Shown here: in pieces, positions 1-7,592 of the stretch
Position numbering within the stretch: the stretch's first letter is position 1
Layout: each line of letters opens with the position of its first letter
From: an uncultured Rickettsiales bacterium
Lineage (GTDB): Bacteria > Pseudomonadota > Alphaproteobacteria > RF32 > CAG-239
Assembly (NCBI GenBank): GCA_900551865.1
Contig: URXV01000004.1
Coordinates: 1 to 64,000 of the forward strand
Direction: 5' to 3'
DNA length: 64,000 nt
Notes under the pieces: model-generated
The model's database searches: none
What the model was told of the DNA's origin: nothing
The model's input: only the letters and a program-made list of their open reading frames with translations
Position numbers and translations under genes: made by a program

Positions 1-37
1 AGTGGGAAAAGCTTAACTTGTCTTTATTTAGGGAGAG

Positions 38-184
38 ATGAAAATGAAAACCAGAAATAATAAATATATCTTATATTTGGTTTTGGGCGTGATTGTTCTG
101 GGAATAGCCTATACGGCATGCAAAGATATTACTCCCGAACAGCAGCGGATAGAAAATAAAGTAGAGTTAAAGCTTAGCAAATGA
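38..184 (+). CDS. Small single-pass membrane protein, function unknown
   Basis: A 48-residue frame starts at ATG 38 (a second ATG lies at 44) behind the ribosome site GGGAGAG, and its TGA overlaps the xerD start in an ATGA junction, which argues for translational coupling. Residues about 8-25 form one hydrophobic helix that ends at a cysteine; the tail (KDITPEQQRIENKVELKLSK) is polar and charged. It could be a membrane-anchored peptide or a lipoprotein-like protein, although the residues before the cysteine (AYTAC) are only a loose lipobox match. I do not recognise a family. The coupling and clean ribosome site support a real gene. Confidence 0.6.
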   Translation: MKMKTRNNKYILYLVLGVIVLGIAYTACKDITPEQQRIENKVELKLSK

Positions 185-1086
185 GTGATTATATAACTGA
201 ATTTTTAGATGCCAAAGCGGTGGAAGAAGGTGCTGCGCTGAATACGCTGCAGGCTTACCGTAACGACATCAGTCAGTTTGTTGCCGCAATATCTCCGGTA
301 GCGGTAACTGAAGTAAAAACTGAGGATATTGAAAAATATTTGAAAAGTTTAAAGGATGCCGGCAACCTGCCTAAGACGCTTTCTCGAAAAATTTCATGTA
401 TTCGGGAGTTTTTTAAATTTTTGCAAAGTGAGAAAATCGTAGCCGACAGTCCGGCAAATAAACTGCGGACGCCGAAAATCGGCAAAAGTCTGCCCCTTTT
501 TCTGACGGCAAAGGAGGTCAAAAAACTTTGTTCGGCGGCCAAATTGGGTAAAAGATTCTCGCTGATGCGTATGGGGGTTATGGTAAAATTGATGTATTCT
601 TCGGGGCTTCGCGTATCCGAACTGGTTTCGCTGCCTGAAAATGCCATAAACTACGATATGCGGCAGATTTTGATTTGCGGTAAAGGCAGCAAAGAGCGTA
701 TTGTGCCGGTGACGAAAGAGGTAATAGATGAGGTTTTTGAATATCTTGAGTATCGAAACAAATTTATGGGAGGGCGCAAAAGCAACTGGCTGTTTCCGTC
801 GCTTCGTTCTGTTTCCGGTCATATAACAAGAGATGGCTTTTTCAAAAATTTGAAAAAGCTTGCGGTAAAAGCCGGGATTTCTCCCGAAAAGGTTCACCCG
901 CACGTTTTGCGGCATTCTTTTGCCACCAGACTGGTAAATAACAGTGCGGATCTCCGCTCAATCCAAAAAATGCTCGGGCATGAAAATATTGTAACAACGG
1001 AAATCTATACGCACATCACAACTGAAAAGCTGATAGACGAGGTAAAAAAACGTCATCCTCTGACCCAGCAGTATGAAAACAACTAA
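181..1086 (+). CDS. xerD: Tyrosine recombinase XerD (or XerC)
   Basis: Site-specific tyrosine recombinase of 301 aa, the usual Xer length, which would resolve chromosome dimers at dif with its Xer partner. Residues about 1-85 form the SAM-like N-terminal DNA-binding domain (EFLDAKAVEEGAALNTLQAY); the catalytic domain carries the full residue set: R144 (SSGLRVSEL), K169 (GKGSKER), H241 and R244 (HPHVLRHSFATR), H267 (LGHENI) and the nucleophile Y276 (TEIYTH). The N-terminal motif looks more XerD- than XerC-like, but the two cannot be separated safely by eye. It overlaps the preceding small gene by 4 bp and is followed 6 bp later by a DUF721 gene. All catalytic residues are intact and there is no nearby integrase target, so a housekeeping role is most likely. 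Confidence 0.9.
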   Translation: MSDYITEFLDAKAVEEGAALNTLQAYRNDISQFVAAISPVAVTEVKTEDIEKYLKSLKDAGNLPKTLSRKISCIREFFKFLQSEKIVADSPANKLRTPKIGKSLPLFLTAKEVKKLCSAAKLGKRFSLMRMGVMVKLMYSSGLRVSELVSLPENAINYDMRQILICGKGSKERIVPVTKEVIDEVFEYLEYRNKFMGGRKSNWLFPSLRSVSGHITRDGFFKNLKKLAVKAGISPEKVHPHVLRHSFATRLVNNSADLRSIQKMLGHENIVTTEIYTHITTEKLIDEVKKRHPLTQQYENN

Positions 1087-1092
1087 AAGGCG

Positions 1093-1614
1093 ATGAAAAA
1101 AATCAAGCTTCATATATCAGACGAGCCGCATTGCCGGGAACTTGAAAGCCTCGGGAGCATCTTTGTCCCGTTGGTCAGAGGGCTTATGTCGGCGGAAGAC
1201 TTTGTCGAAGCGGATATAATGTTGAACTGGGTTGATATAGCGGGAGAAGAGCTTGCATCATTTTGTTCGCCGCTGAAAGTGCGTTTTAACCCGAAAGACA
1301 GCCAACGTACTCTTTTTGTAGAGGTTCCGGCAGGGGGATTCGCTCTGGAAATGCAGCATCGGGAGGGATATATTCTGGAAAAAATAAATGCTTATTTCGG
1401 ATACAAGGCGGTGCATAGGTTGAATGTCAGTCAGAATATTAAAATGCGGCCGCGCGTTTTTGCTCGGAAAAAAGCTGAGCCGGAAATAAAATTGAGTCAG
1501 AATGAAGAAAAATATCTTAATGAACTGGCAGACGGGATAAAAGACGAGAAATTAAAGGAAATTTTAACAAAATTGGGTAAAAGTGTAGTATTGTCAAACC
1601 GTGGAGAAAAATAA
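1093..1614 (+). CDS. DUF721 (DciA-like) family protein
   Basis: A 173-residue protein whose first half (LVRGLMSAEDFVEADIMLNW followed by VDIAGEELASFCSPLKVRF and a LFVEVPAGGFALEMQH strand) has the DUF721 pattern: a helix, the W-x-x-[IV]-x-G-x-x-[LI]-A motif, then a strand-rich section. DUF721 includes DciA, which loads the replicative helicase in bacteria without DnaC, so a replication role is possible, though alphaproteobacterial members are divergent. The C-terminal third is charged and probably flexible. In alphaproteobacteria this family is often found directly before a DsbA-like gene, as here, with no gap to the next start. No signal peptide, so cytoplasmic. Confidence 0.75.
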   Translation: MKKIKLHISDEPHCRELESLGSIFVPLVRGLMSAEDFVEADIMLNWVDIAGEELASFCSPLKVRFNPKDSQRTLFVEVPAGGFALEMQHREGYILEKINAYFGYKAVHRLNVSQNIKMRPRVFARKKAEPEIKLSQNEEKYLNELADGIKDEKLKEILTKLGKSVVLSNRGEK

Positions 1615-2334
1615 ATGCTGAAAATAATAAAAAGAATAAGTCGTCTGTTGGCTCTTGTCGTTGTATATGTGATTTGCGCATATGGTTATCTGACGGCAAA
1701 GGGGTTTGTTTTTACCGATGGCATTCCTGTTTTATCTAATCATGCGCAGGCTAAAGAAGAGGAGTTTGCCGTCAAGGTCAATGGAAATGTTAAAATAAGC
1801 GGAGCGCAGCTGCGGGCAAGAGGCGCGGATGATGCTCCGCTGACGATGTATGCTTTTTCGTCGATGGCCTGCTCCCATTGCAGTGATTTTCACCGCTATA
1901 TATTGCCCAAGTTGGAACGTGATTTTATATCTACGGGCAAACTTCGTTATATCTTTATTCATTTTCCGATAGATGCCGTGTCTATGCGGGCGGCAAAATT
2001 GTCTTATTGTCTGCCGGCAGATAAATATGACGATTTTATTTCGGAATTATACAAAAAGAAAGACTGGTTGTTATCAGGGAAAAACGAAACTTTAAATAAA
2101 TATGCCCGGGAATTCGGTATGACGGATGAAGCCATCAAGATTTGCGATGATAACAAAAAGCTGACCAGCGATATTCTTTTGACGTTTAACGATGCCATAA
2201 AAACATTCGGTATTCAGGGAACGCCGTCTTTTATTATAGAAGGCGCGGATGGCCGTGAAATGGTCAGCGGTTCTCGCGGATATGACGAATTCAGGGATTA
2301 TTTGAACAGCCGTTTGGAAAAGGTGAAAAAATAA
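1615..2334 (+). CDS. DsbA/Com1-like periplasmic thioredoxin-fold protein
   Basis: A 239-residue protein with an N-terminal membrane anchor or signal (residues about 10-28, LLALVVVYVICAYGYL) and a thioredoxin fold with the active site C86-S-H-C89 (MACSHCSDFH) and a cis-proline loop (GTPSFII, near residue 204). These are hallmarks of the DsbA family that exchanges disulfides on secreted proteins; the FSSMACSHCSDFH context matches the Com1/DsbA_oxidored branch (thioredoxin_4). It may serve the cysteine-containing envelope proteins encoded further along, but that is inference. Start ATG 1615 directly follows the DUF721 stop, and its own TAA overlaps the next ATG (TAATG), so the genes are one transcription unit. 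Confidence 0.8.
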   Translation: MLKIIKRISRLLALVVVYVICAYGYLTAKGFVFTDGIPVLSNHAQAKEEEFAVKVNGNVKISGAQLRARGADDAPLTMYAFSSMACSHCSDFHRYILPKLERDFISTGKLRYIFIHFPIDAVSMRAAKLSYCLPADKYDDFISELYKKKDWLLSGKNETLNKYAREFGMTDEAIKICDDNKKLTSDILLTFNDAIKTFGIQGTPSFIIEGADGREMVSGSRGYDEFRDYLNSRLEKVKK

Positions 2335-2648
2335 TGCCGGATATTCCCGAAGACATCAAAGCGCTGGAAGAAAAAATTGAAGCCCTGAAAGCCCAAAAGG
2401 TTCAGGCAGAAAAAGCGGAAGATAAACATACCGAATTTTCCCGTCTGGCAACCGGGCTGCGTATGGGTGTGGAATTGGCCTCAGGAACGGTTGTCGGGGC
2501 GGCGCTGGGATATGTCTTGGACGAAATATTTGACTTTAAGTTCATAATGTTGTTAATATTTACCATATTTGGTGGTTGTGCCGGGATGTTGAACGCATAT
2601 CGTTATGCCAAAAGCCTGAATGCAGCCGGAGAAAAAGGGAGAAGGTAG
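2334..2648 (+). CDS. atpI: ATP synthase accessory protein AtpI/AtpZ family
   Basis: A 104-residue protein with a charged N-terminal coiled region (residues 1-35) and two transmembrane helices joined by a short loop: MGVELASGTVVGAALGYVLD and FIMLLIFTIFGGCAGMLNAY. The G-x-x-x-G-rich first helix with a D between the helices is typical of the AtpI/AtpZ family encoded first in F0 operons, thought to help c-ring assembly or magnesium supply. Start codon overlaps the upstream stop (TAATG). Immediately followed by atpB. Confidence 0.85.
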   Translation: MPDIPEDIKALEEKIEALKAQKVQAEKAEDKHTEFSRLATGLRMGVELASGTVVGAALGYVLDEIFDFKFIMLLIFTIFGGCAGMLNAYRYAKSLNAAGEKGRR

Positions 2649-2650
2649 CC

Positions 2651-3373
2651 GTGTCTGGTCCTATGGAACAATTTGAAATTAAAGAGCTGTTTCCCATAAA
2701 GGTGGGGGGATATGATATCGGTTTTACCAATTCGTCTCTTTGTATGATTTTGTCGGCCGTGTCGGTAATTCTTGTGTTTGCGTTCTGCCTGCGAAAAAAA
2801 ACGCTGATTCCGGGAGTGGCACAGAGCATTCCCGAAAGCATTTATGAATTTATTTACAAGCTTGTGCTCGATAACGTCGGCAAAGACGGGCTGAAGTATT
2901 TTTCGTTTATATTTACGCTTGCCCTGTTTATCGCCGCCGGCAATCTTATGGGGCTGTTTCCCTACAGTTTTACCTTCACCTCGCATCTGGCGGCGGTCGG
3001 CGCATTGTCGGTTTTCGCCCTTCTTTTTAATGTTTTTATTGGCATAAAAAAGAAGAAATGGGGGTATCTCCGTACCTTTATGCCCAAAGGGATACCATGG
3101 CCGCTCGCTCCGCTGATTATTCCGATAGAAACGATATCTCTGCTCTCAAAGCCGTTCAGCCTGACGGTAAGGCTTGTTGCCAATATGACGGTAGGGCACA
3201 TTATGCTGAAAATTATTGCCGGTTTTATCGTTGCGCTAAAAGTCTTCGGTGTTGTTCCGCTGCTGTTTGACAGTGCCATTATCGCTTTTGAAATATTTAT
3301 TGCCGTATTGCAGGCTTACATATACACGATTTTGTCTTGTATCTATCTAAGTGATGCATTACATTCTCATTAA
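2651..3373 (+). CDS. atpB: F0F1 ATP synthase subunit a
   Basis: Subunit a forms the proton half-channels beside the c-ring. The protein is 240 aa from GTG 2651 and begins VSGPMEQFEIKELFPIK, matching the conserved alphaproteobacterial start (PLEQF-x-I); the frame is open further upstream, to about 2576, but that part overlaps atpI and is not conserved-looking. Several transmembrane helices are visible. The essential arginine lies in SLTVRLVANMTVGH (about R174), and the second half-channel helix is near the C terminus (FEIFIAVLQAYIYTILSCIY). ATG 2663 is a possible alternative start. Confidence 0.93.
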   Translation: MSGPMEQFEIKELFPIKVGGYDIGFTNSSLCMILSAVSVILVFAFCLRKKTLIPGVAQSIPESIYEFIYKLVLDNVGKDGLKYFSFIFTLALFIAAGNLMGLFPYSFTFTSHLAAVGALSVFALLFNVFIGIKKKKWGYLRTFMPKGIPWPLAPLIIPIETISLLSKPFSLTVRLVANMTVGHIMLKIIAGFIVALKVFGVVPLLFDSAIIAFEIFIAVLQAYIYTILSCIYLSDALHSH

Positions 3374-3397
3374 TTAATTTTAAGGAAAGGAAAACTC

Positions 3398-3634
3398 ATG
3401 GAAAACATAATCGCTTCTGATGCTGCTGTTTATATTGGTGCTGCATTGTGTACTCTGCCGATGGCCGCTTCTGCCTGGGGCGTTGCCAAGTTGTGGATTA
3501 CGATGATTGAAACCGTCGGCCGTAACCCTCAGGTTAAGAAAGACGTTGATACATACGGCTGGGCAGGGTTTGCCGCGGTAGAGGCAATCGCTTTGTACTG
3601 TCTGGTTGTTGCCCTGATTATGCTGAACAAGTAG
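3398..3634 (+). CDS. atpE: F0F1 ATP synthase subunit c
   Basis: Two-helix proteolipid of 78 aa that builds the proton-driven rotor ring. The polar loop RNPQ (residues 42-45) and the proton-binding E62 (AAVEAIALYCLVV) are present. Helix 1 reads YIGAALCTLPMAASAWGVAK; the glycine repeat that normally packs adjacent helices is largely replaced by alanine and larger residues (see findings). It has a strong AGGAAAGG ribosome site and sits between atpB and atpF', as expected. Confidence 0.95.
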   Translation: MENIIASDAAVYIGAALCTLPMAASAWGVAKLWITMIETVGRNPQVKKDVDTYGWAGFAAVEAIALYCLVVALIMLNK

Positions 3635-3650
3635 TATCGGACAAACCAAT

Positions 3651-4133
3651 ATGCCGCAGCTTGAAATATCGACATACCTGACACAGATTTTCTGGGTGCT
3701 TTTGACATTTATCTGCTTTTGGCTGGTGATGGACAGGTTTATTATTCCCGGAATTGCTGAAACGATTGATGCCAGAAAACGCAAATACGATGATTACCTT
3801 CTTAAAGCGGAACGGGTGAACAAAAAGGCATTGGCATCACTTCGGCGTTATGAAGAAACGCTTGCTGCGGCAAAGGCCGAAGCGGCCGCACAAATAAAAA
3901 AGAATGAAGACGAACTTAAAAATATAATTGCCGAAAAAGAAGAGGACATCAATCGGCAGTTAAAGGAAAAAATAGCGGAAAGTGAAACGCAGCTCATAAA
4001 AGATAAAGAAGCCGCTATGAGTAAAATAGAAGAAATTTCTCAGGCTGCCGCGTATGCCGTGATTCAAAAGCTGGGACTGGAAACAGTTACGGCAGAAGAT
4101 ATACGGAACGCAGCAGAAGCGAAAGGCGAATAA
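3651..4133 (+). CDS. atpF': F0F1 ATP synthase subunit b'
   Basis: A 160-residue peripheral-stalk subunit. It starts MPQLEISTYLTQIFWVLLTF, a pattern typical of the b' paralogue found in alphaproteobacteria and cyanobacteria: one N-terminal membrane helix (residues about 11-30) followed by a long charged coiled coil (about 35-150). With the next gene it would form the heterodimeric b/b' stalk linking F0 to F1. The two genes are 1 bp apart. The F1 genes (atpH-A-G-D-C) are not in this window, in line with the split F0/F1 operons of alphaproteobacteria. Confidence 0.9.
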   Translation: MPQLEISTYLTQIFWVLLTFICFWLVMDRFIIPGIAETIDARKRKYDDYLLKAERVNKKALASLRRYEETLAAAKAEAAAQIKKNEDELKNIIAEKEEDINRQLKEKIAESETQLIKDKEAAMSKIEEISQAAAYAVIQKLGLETVTAEDIRNAAEAKGE

Positions 4134-4134
4134 A

Positions 4135-4689
4135 ATGACATCCGGATTGCAAACAGCCGTAAATGAAACAACTGCCGGAATAGCCGGGCATGAAGAGCTT
4201 TTCTATCAAAGCGCTGAGTTTTGGGTTGCCGTTGCTTTCGTCGTAATCATAGCCTTGCTGTTTCGCCCGGTAACAAAAGTTATTTCCGGTATGATTGCAA
4301 AACGGATAATCAGAATACGGAAAGAACTGCAGGATGCCGAAAATTTAAAACTGCAGGCACAAAAGCTGTATGCGGAATATGAACGCAAATTTATGAATAC
4401 AGATGCCGAAGTTGCAGGAATTGTCAAAGAGCGTGAAGATGTCATTGAGGAAACGAAAGAAGCAAAACTTCGGGAATTAAACATTTTTCTGCAAAGAAAG
4501 CAAAACGAGGTCGACAGCCGGATAGAACAGGCTTTTGACCAGGCCGGCAACGAAATAAATGCTATGGTCGGAGCCAGAACCGCCGAAATATTAAAATCGG
4601 TTATTAGCTCAAAATTAACCAAATCCGATTATAATCGTCTTATAGAAAATTCAATAAATAATATTAAAGACGTAACGTTGGCCGAATAA
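4135..4689 (+). CDS. atpF: F0F1 ATP synthase subunit b
   Basis: A 184-residue peripheral-stalk subunit with an N-terminal extension, one membrane helix (SAEFWVAVAFVVIIALLF, about residues 24-45) and a long coiled coil to the C terminus. Last gene of the F0 operon. A 6-bp GCCGAA/TTCGGC hairpin spans its stop codon (4681-4697) but has no T-run. The next gene starts only 31 bp later on the same strand, so read-through into the PilT/DotB-like gene is possible. Confidence 0.9.
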   Translation: MTSGLQTAVNETTAGIAGHEELFYQSAEFWVAVAFVVIIALLFRPVTKVISGMIAKRIIRIRKELQDAENLKLQAQKLYAEYERKFMNTDAEVAGIVKEREDVIEETKEAKLRELNIFLQRKQNEVDSRIEQAFDQAGNEINAMVGARTAEILKSVISSKLTKSDYNRLIENSINNIKDVTLAE

Positions 4690-4720
4690 TTTTCGGCACG
4701 GGATATATGCGGAGAAATTG

Positions 4721-5668
4721 ATGGAGCTTTTACAATACAGCTTTTCGGATTTATATATAAATTCAAATAAAGATTTTTACATTTCCGATGAAAAATATGC
4801 AAACAGCTTAAAAAGGGTAGAACCCAGCGATAAAGAAGAGTTTTGCGACCAGCTGTTTATGATTATGCACCAGACAAGTTCCTATTCCATGAATTACAAA
4901 GGAACTTTTTTCCGTGTTGAAAATGTCTTAAGCGTAAACGGCGAGTTGTATTGTCTTCGCCGTATGCCGCTGACAATACCGAGCATTCATAATCTGAGTT
5001 TTGACCATCGATTCGTTCAGTACATGCTGTCATTGTCATCGCAAAGCGGGCTGATAATCTGGGGCGGGGCGACCGGTTCCGGAAAAACGACGTCAATTTC
5101 GAGCCTACTGGCTGAATATTTGAACCTTGAGGGCGGTTTTGCCTATACGATTGAAGACCCGGCTGAAATGCCGTTGGAAGGCGAATATCAGTCTTTTAAC
5201 GGTTCAATCGGTTTTTGCAAACAGACCGAAGTTCAAAACGACAACTGGCGCGACCCTCTGAAATCGGCATTGCGCTCCAAGCCGCGCTATATTTTAATTG
5301 GAGAAATCAGAACGCCTGATGCCGCGTGTGAATGCCTGCGGGCATCGATTTCCGGGCATTTGGTATTGACGACGATACATGCAAGCTCCATCACCGATGC
5401 TCTCAGCTCACTCGTAAAGTATGCCAGTTTCAGTATGAGTGAAAGCTCTGCCTTTGATATTTTGTCCCGAGGGATTTTAGCAGTCGTTAAACAGGATTTG
5501 GTCGGAACGGAAAATCATCGTAAACCTCGCATTGAAACTCTTTTTGCCAATCCTGATTTAAATAAAGGCTGTTCTGTTCGTTCAATTATTCGCAGCGGCA
5601 AGCTCAATCTGGCGACGTCCATTGAAATGCAGGCTGCACGCATTGCCCAGTCATTGCCTGTCTTCTGA
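4721..5668 (+). CDS. PilT/DotB-family traffic ATPase
   Basis: A 315-residue hexameric secretion/retraction ATPase. It has an N-terminal PAS-like half (residues 1-100), a Walker A motif (GGATGSGKTTS, about 117-127), the Asp-box region (TIEDPAE), a Walker B region (YILIGEIRT, about 190) and a His box (GHLVLTTIHAS, about 210). This architecture fits PilT retraction ATPases and DotB/TraJ of Dot/Icm-IncI systems; VirB11 looks different. It is too short and lacks the zinc-binding C4 module of an assembly ATPase such as PilQ. ATG 4721 follows GGAGAAA; TTG 4718 is also open. It converges on the pil operon, so it may power pilus retraction or assist the adjacent secretion system. PilT versus DotB cannot be decided by eye. 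Confidence 0.8.
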   Translation: MELLQYSFSDLYINSNKDFYISDEKYANSLKRVEPSDKEEFCDQLFMIMHQTSSYSMNYKGTFFRVENVLSVNGELYCLRRMPLTIPSIHNLSFDHRFVQYMLSLSSQSGLIIWGGATGSGKTTSISSLLAEYLNLEGGFAYTIEDPAEMPLEGEYQSFNGSIGFCKQTEVQNDNWRDPLKSALRSKPRYILIGEIRTPDAACECLRASISGHLVLTTIHASSITDALSSLVKYASFSMSESSAFDILSRGILAVVKQDLVGTENHRKPRIETLFANPDLNKGCSVRSIIRSGKLNLATSIEMQAARIAQSLPVF

Positions 5669-5756
5669 TTTTTCAATTTTCAAATTACTAATTCAGGCTT
5701 ACGTTGTGATAATTTTGAATTGTATACCGAAAACCGTGTTGCTGCAGCCAAGACAG

Positions 5757-6425
5757 TCATTTTATCGACCAGATTAAAGTATTCCCTGTATCAGCGCAGA
5801 AGTCCTTGCTGGCGTATTTCTTTACCGGCAGAGAGTTCTCTCCGCCCCAGCTGAACAAATATGTTCCGGAAGAGTTGACTATTGTGATTTGTTCCACAAC
5901 GACAAGTTCTTCCTTTGATAATATGCTTTCAGCGTAAGATATGCACTGAGCTTTGTTTAAGCCTGAAGCAACAATATCAAAAGTTGAAACGCGGGGCATA
6001 ACGGTTTCGGCTTTTTCTCCCGAACCAACCAAAACATTTAGCCCTCCGTCAAGAATAATTTTATTTCCGTGTATATATCGTTGAGATAAGACGTTGCCTG
6101 TAATAAGATACTTTGTAGAAAGTCCCCAATAATCCGGCTTATCGGCATAATACGACCGAATTTCTTTCGAAAGTTCGAAAATGTCTTTCATATTGCGTTC
6201 AATTTTTTCCTGTGAAGTCGAACAGGCATAAAACCCCGCAACAACAATTGCCATCGGAACAATCGCTTTGATAATAGTTTCCCGGTTACTGGCAACATAA
6301 GCTTTAACCATTGGAATTCTACGGATAATATCCTCTTTATACTTCAGAAAAATATCAGTGCCCTGAATTTTGATATTTTTCAGTCGGGACATAATATTAT
6401 CAAAATTGTCCTTATTAAACGCCAT
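5757..6425 (-). CDS. pilS: PilS-like type IVb pilin-related protein
   Basis: A 222-residue protein, last gene of the pil operon. One hydrophobic segment (IIKAIVPMAIVVAGFYA, about residues 50-66) is preceded by an unusually long, basic N-terminal stretch and followed by an amphipathic helix and a globular domain. The C terminus (CADTGNTLIWSIK) and the KAQCISYAESI section with paired cysteines resemble the PilS pilin family of R64-type thin pili, in which similar segments end the protein. I cannot see a normal prepilin cleavage site (G followed by F/M-x-x-x-E), and no prepilin peptidase gene is in the window. The pilin assignment therefore rests on gene position and the C-terminal pattern; it could instead be a fixed structural component. 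Confidence 0.55.
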   Translation of the reverse strand: MAFNKDNFDNIMSRLKNIKIQGTDIFLKYKEDIIRRIPMVKAYVASNRETIIKAIVPMAIVVAGFYACSTSQEKIERNMKDIFELSKEIRSYYADKPDYWGLSTKYLITGNVLSQRYIHGNKIILDGGLNVLVGSGEKAETVMPRVSTFDIVASGLNKAQCISYAESILSKEELVVVEQITIVNSSGTYLFSWGGENSLPVKKYASKDFCADTGNTLIWSIK

Positions 6426-6459
6426 TGCCGCTTATTCCTGCTTCATTACCTCGGTCTTA

Positions 6460-7581
6460 TTATCCCATAGCGCTGGTAATCTGGTCTTGCATTTCAAATA
6501 CGCCAAACACCGCCCATGCAATAATACCGGAAATTGCAAACATTGCCACCATGTTCAAAATAGATGCTTTTTGTTCGACAGCCTCGGCCGATTCATCCAG
6601 CCAGTCATTGGCAAGTCTGTCCAGTGCCTCTTCAAAGTTATCCAATTCGGCATAAATACGCAGGTCGGCAACAATCTCCTTATCCGGGAAATTTAATTTG
6701 GATTTGGATAATGCTTGCCCCAGGTTATCGCCGTTTTTAATAAAATCCATTGCCCGGTCAATTCGTTCGCGCAAATAACGGTTTGAATCTTTTCTCAATG
6801 ACGTCAGTGCCACGGAAATCGGCACGCCGCCTTTAATCAAGGCAGAAAGGGATAACAGCCAGGTAATTCCCATAAACATCTTGTACAAAGACCACGGCGG
6901 ACAGTCGTCAATGGCTTTGCGCGTCGGGCCGGTCCAAATGCCGATTGTCGCATAAATTAATGCAAATATTGCCGGAAAAAACGCAAATGCCAACAACCAG
7001 TTCTTTTGAATCCATAAAGATACGGCAACCAAATCCTTAGCCGTACCGGACCAGCGGGCATTCGGTGCGGCGTCCATCATTGGCGGAACCATGTATGCGC
7101 CGATAGCATAAATAACCAATACAGACATAAGTAGCAGAAAGGAAGGATAAGCAATTGCCCCGATAATCGGTTTTAGCATTTTTTCCGTACCTTCGGCAAC
7201 TTTAATTAAGTTCATTAATGCGCTTTCAAGGTCAGACATATCGCCCACCGAAAGCATCAGACGCTCTCGGCTCGGAGCCCAGCCTTTCAGTGCATCGGAA
7301 AACGCATTACCATTCTGCAGTGCCTTACCCCATGATGCAATTGCAATAGCCATTGGCTCGCCGGGATTTTTTCCGTTATCGGTAATACTGTCATACATAA
7401 TATCAAGGGCATTCATCAATGAAAAACGGTTTCTCAACAATGAAGCTAGCTTTTTATACACTTTTAATCGGGCTTTGCCTGCCATTCCCACTCTGAACTG
7501 GGCAAAGGAAACCTCCAGCGCACCCAAAGATTTCATCGCTTTATTAAAAGAACCGTTGCTTGTCTCCTCTTTTTTAGCCAT
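6460..7581 (-). CDS. pilR: PilR-like inner-membrane platform protein (T2SF domain)
   Basis: A 373-residue polytopic protein of the GspF/PilC family, the inner-membrane platform on which the assembly ATPase acts. Two T2SF repeats are visible: KVYKKLASLLRNRFSLMNAL opens the first (about residue 38) and the second contains LSLSALIKGGVPISVALTSL (about 240). Membrane helices lie near 138-165, 197-218 and at the C terminus (about 340-362). The order pilQ-pilR-pilS is that of the R64 thin-pilus operon. It lies 11 bp after pilQ and 34 bp before the PilS-like gene. Confidence 0.85.
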   Translation of the reverse strand: MAKKEETSNGSFNKAMKSLGALEVSFAQFRVGMAGKARLKVYKKLASLLRNRFSLMNALDIMYDSITDNGKNPGEPMAIAIASWGKALQNGNAFSDALKGWAPSRERLMLSVGDMSDLESALMNLIKVAEGTEKMLKPIIGAIAYPSFLLLMSVLVIYAIGAYMVPPMMDAAPNARWSGTAKDLVAVSLWIQKNWLLAFAFFPAIFALIYATIGIWTGPTRKAIDDCPPWSLYKMFMGITWLLSLSALIKGGVPISVALTSLRKDSNRYLRERIDRAMDFIKNGDNLGQALSKSKLNFPDKEIVADLRIYAELDNFEEALDRLANDWLDESAEAVEQKASILNMVAMFAISGIIAWAVFGVFEMQDQITSAMG

Positions 7582-7592
7582 TGGTCGTACCT

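Noticed and set aside
4681..4697. Hairpin GCCGAA/TTCGGC over the atpF stop as a terminator
   Set aside because: The stem is 6 bp and no T-run follows; the next gene is only 31 bp beyond.
5669..5756. Terminator between the convergent PilT/DotB-like and PilS-like genes
   Set aside because: The gap is AT-rich, but no GC stem followed by a T-run was found on either strand.
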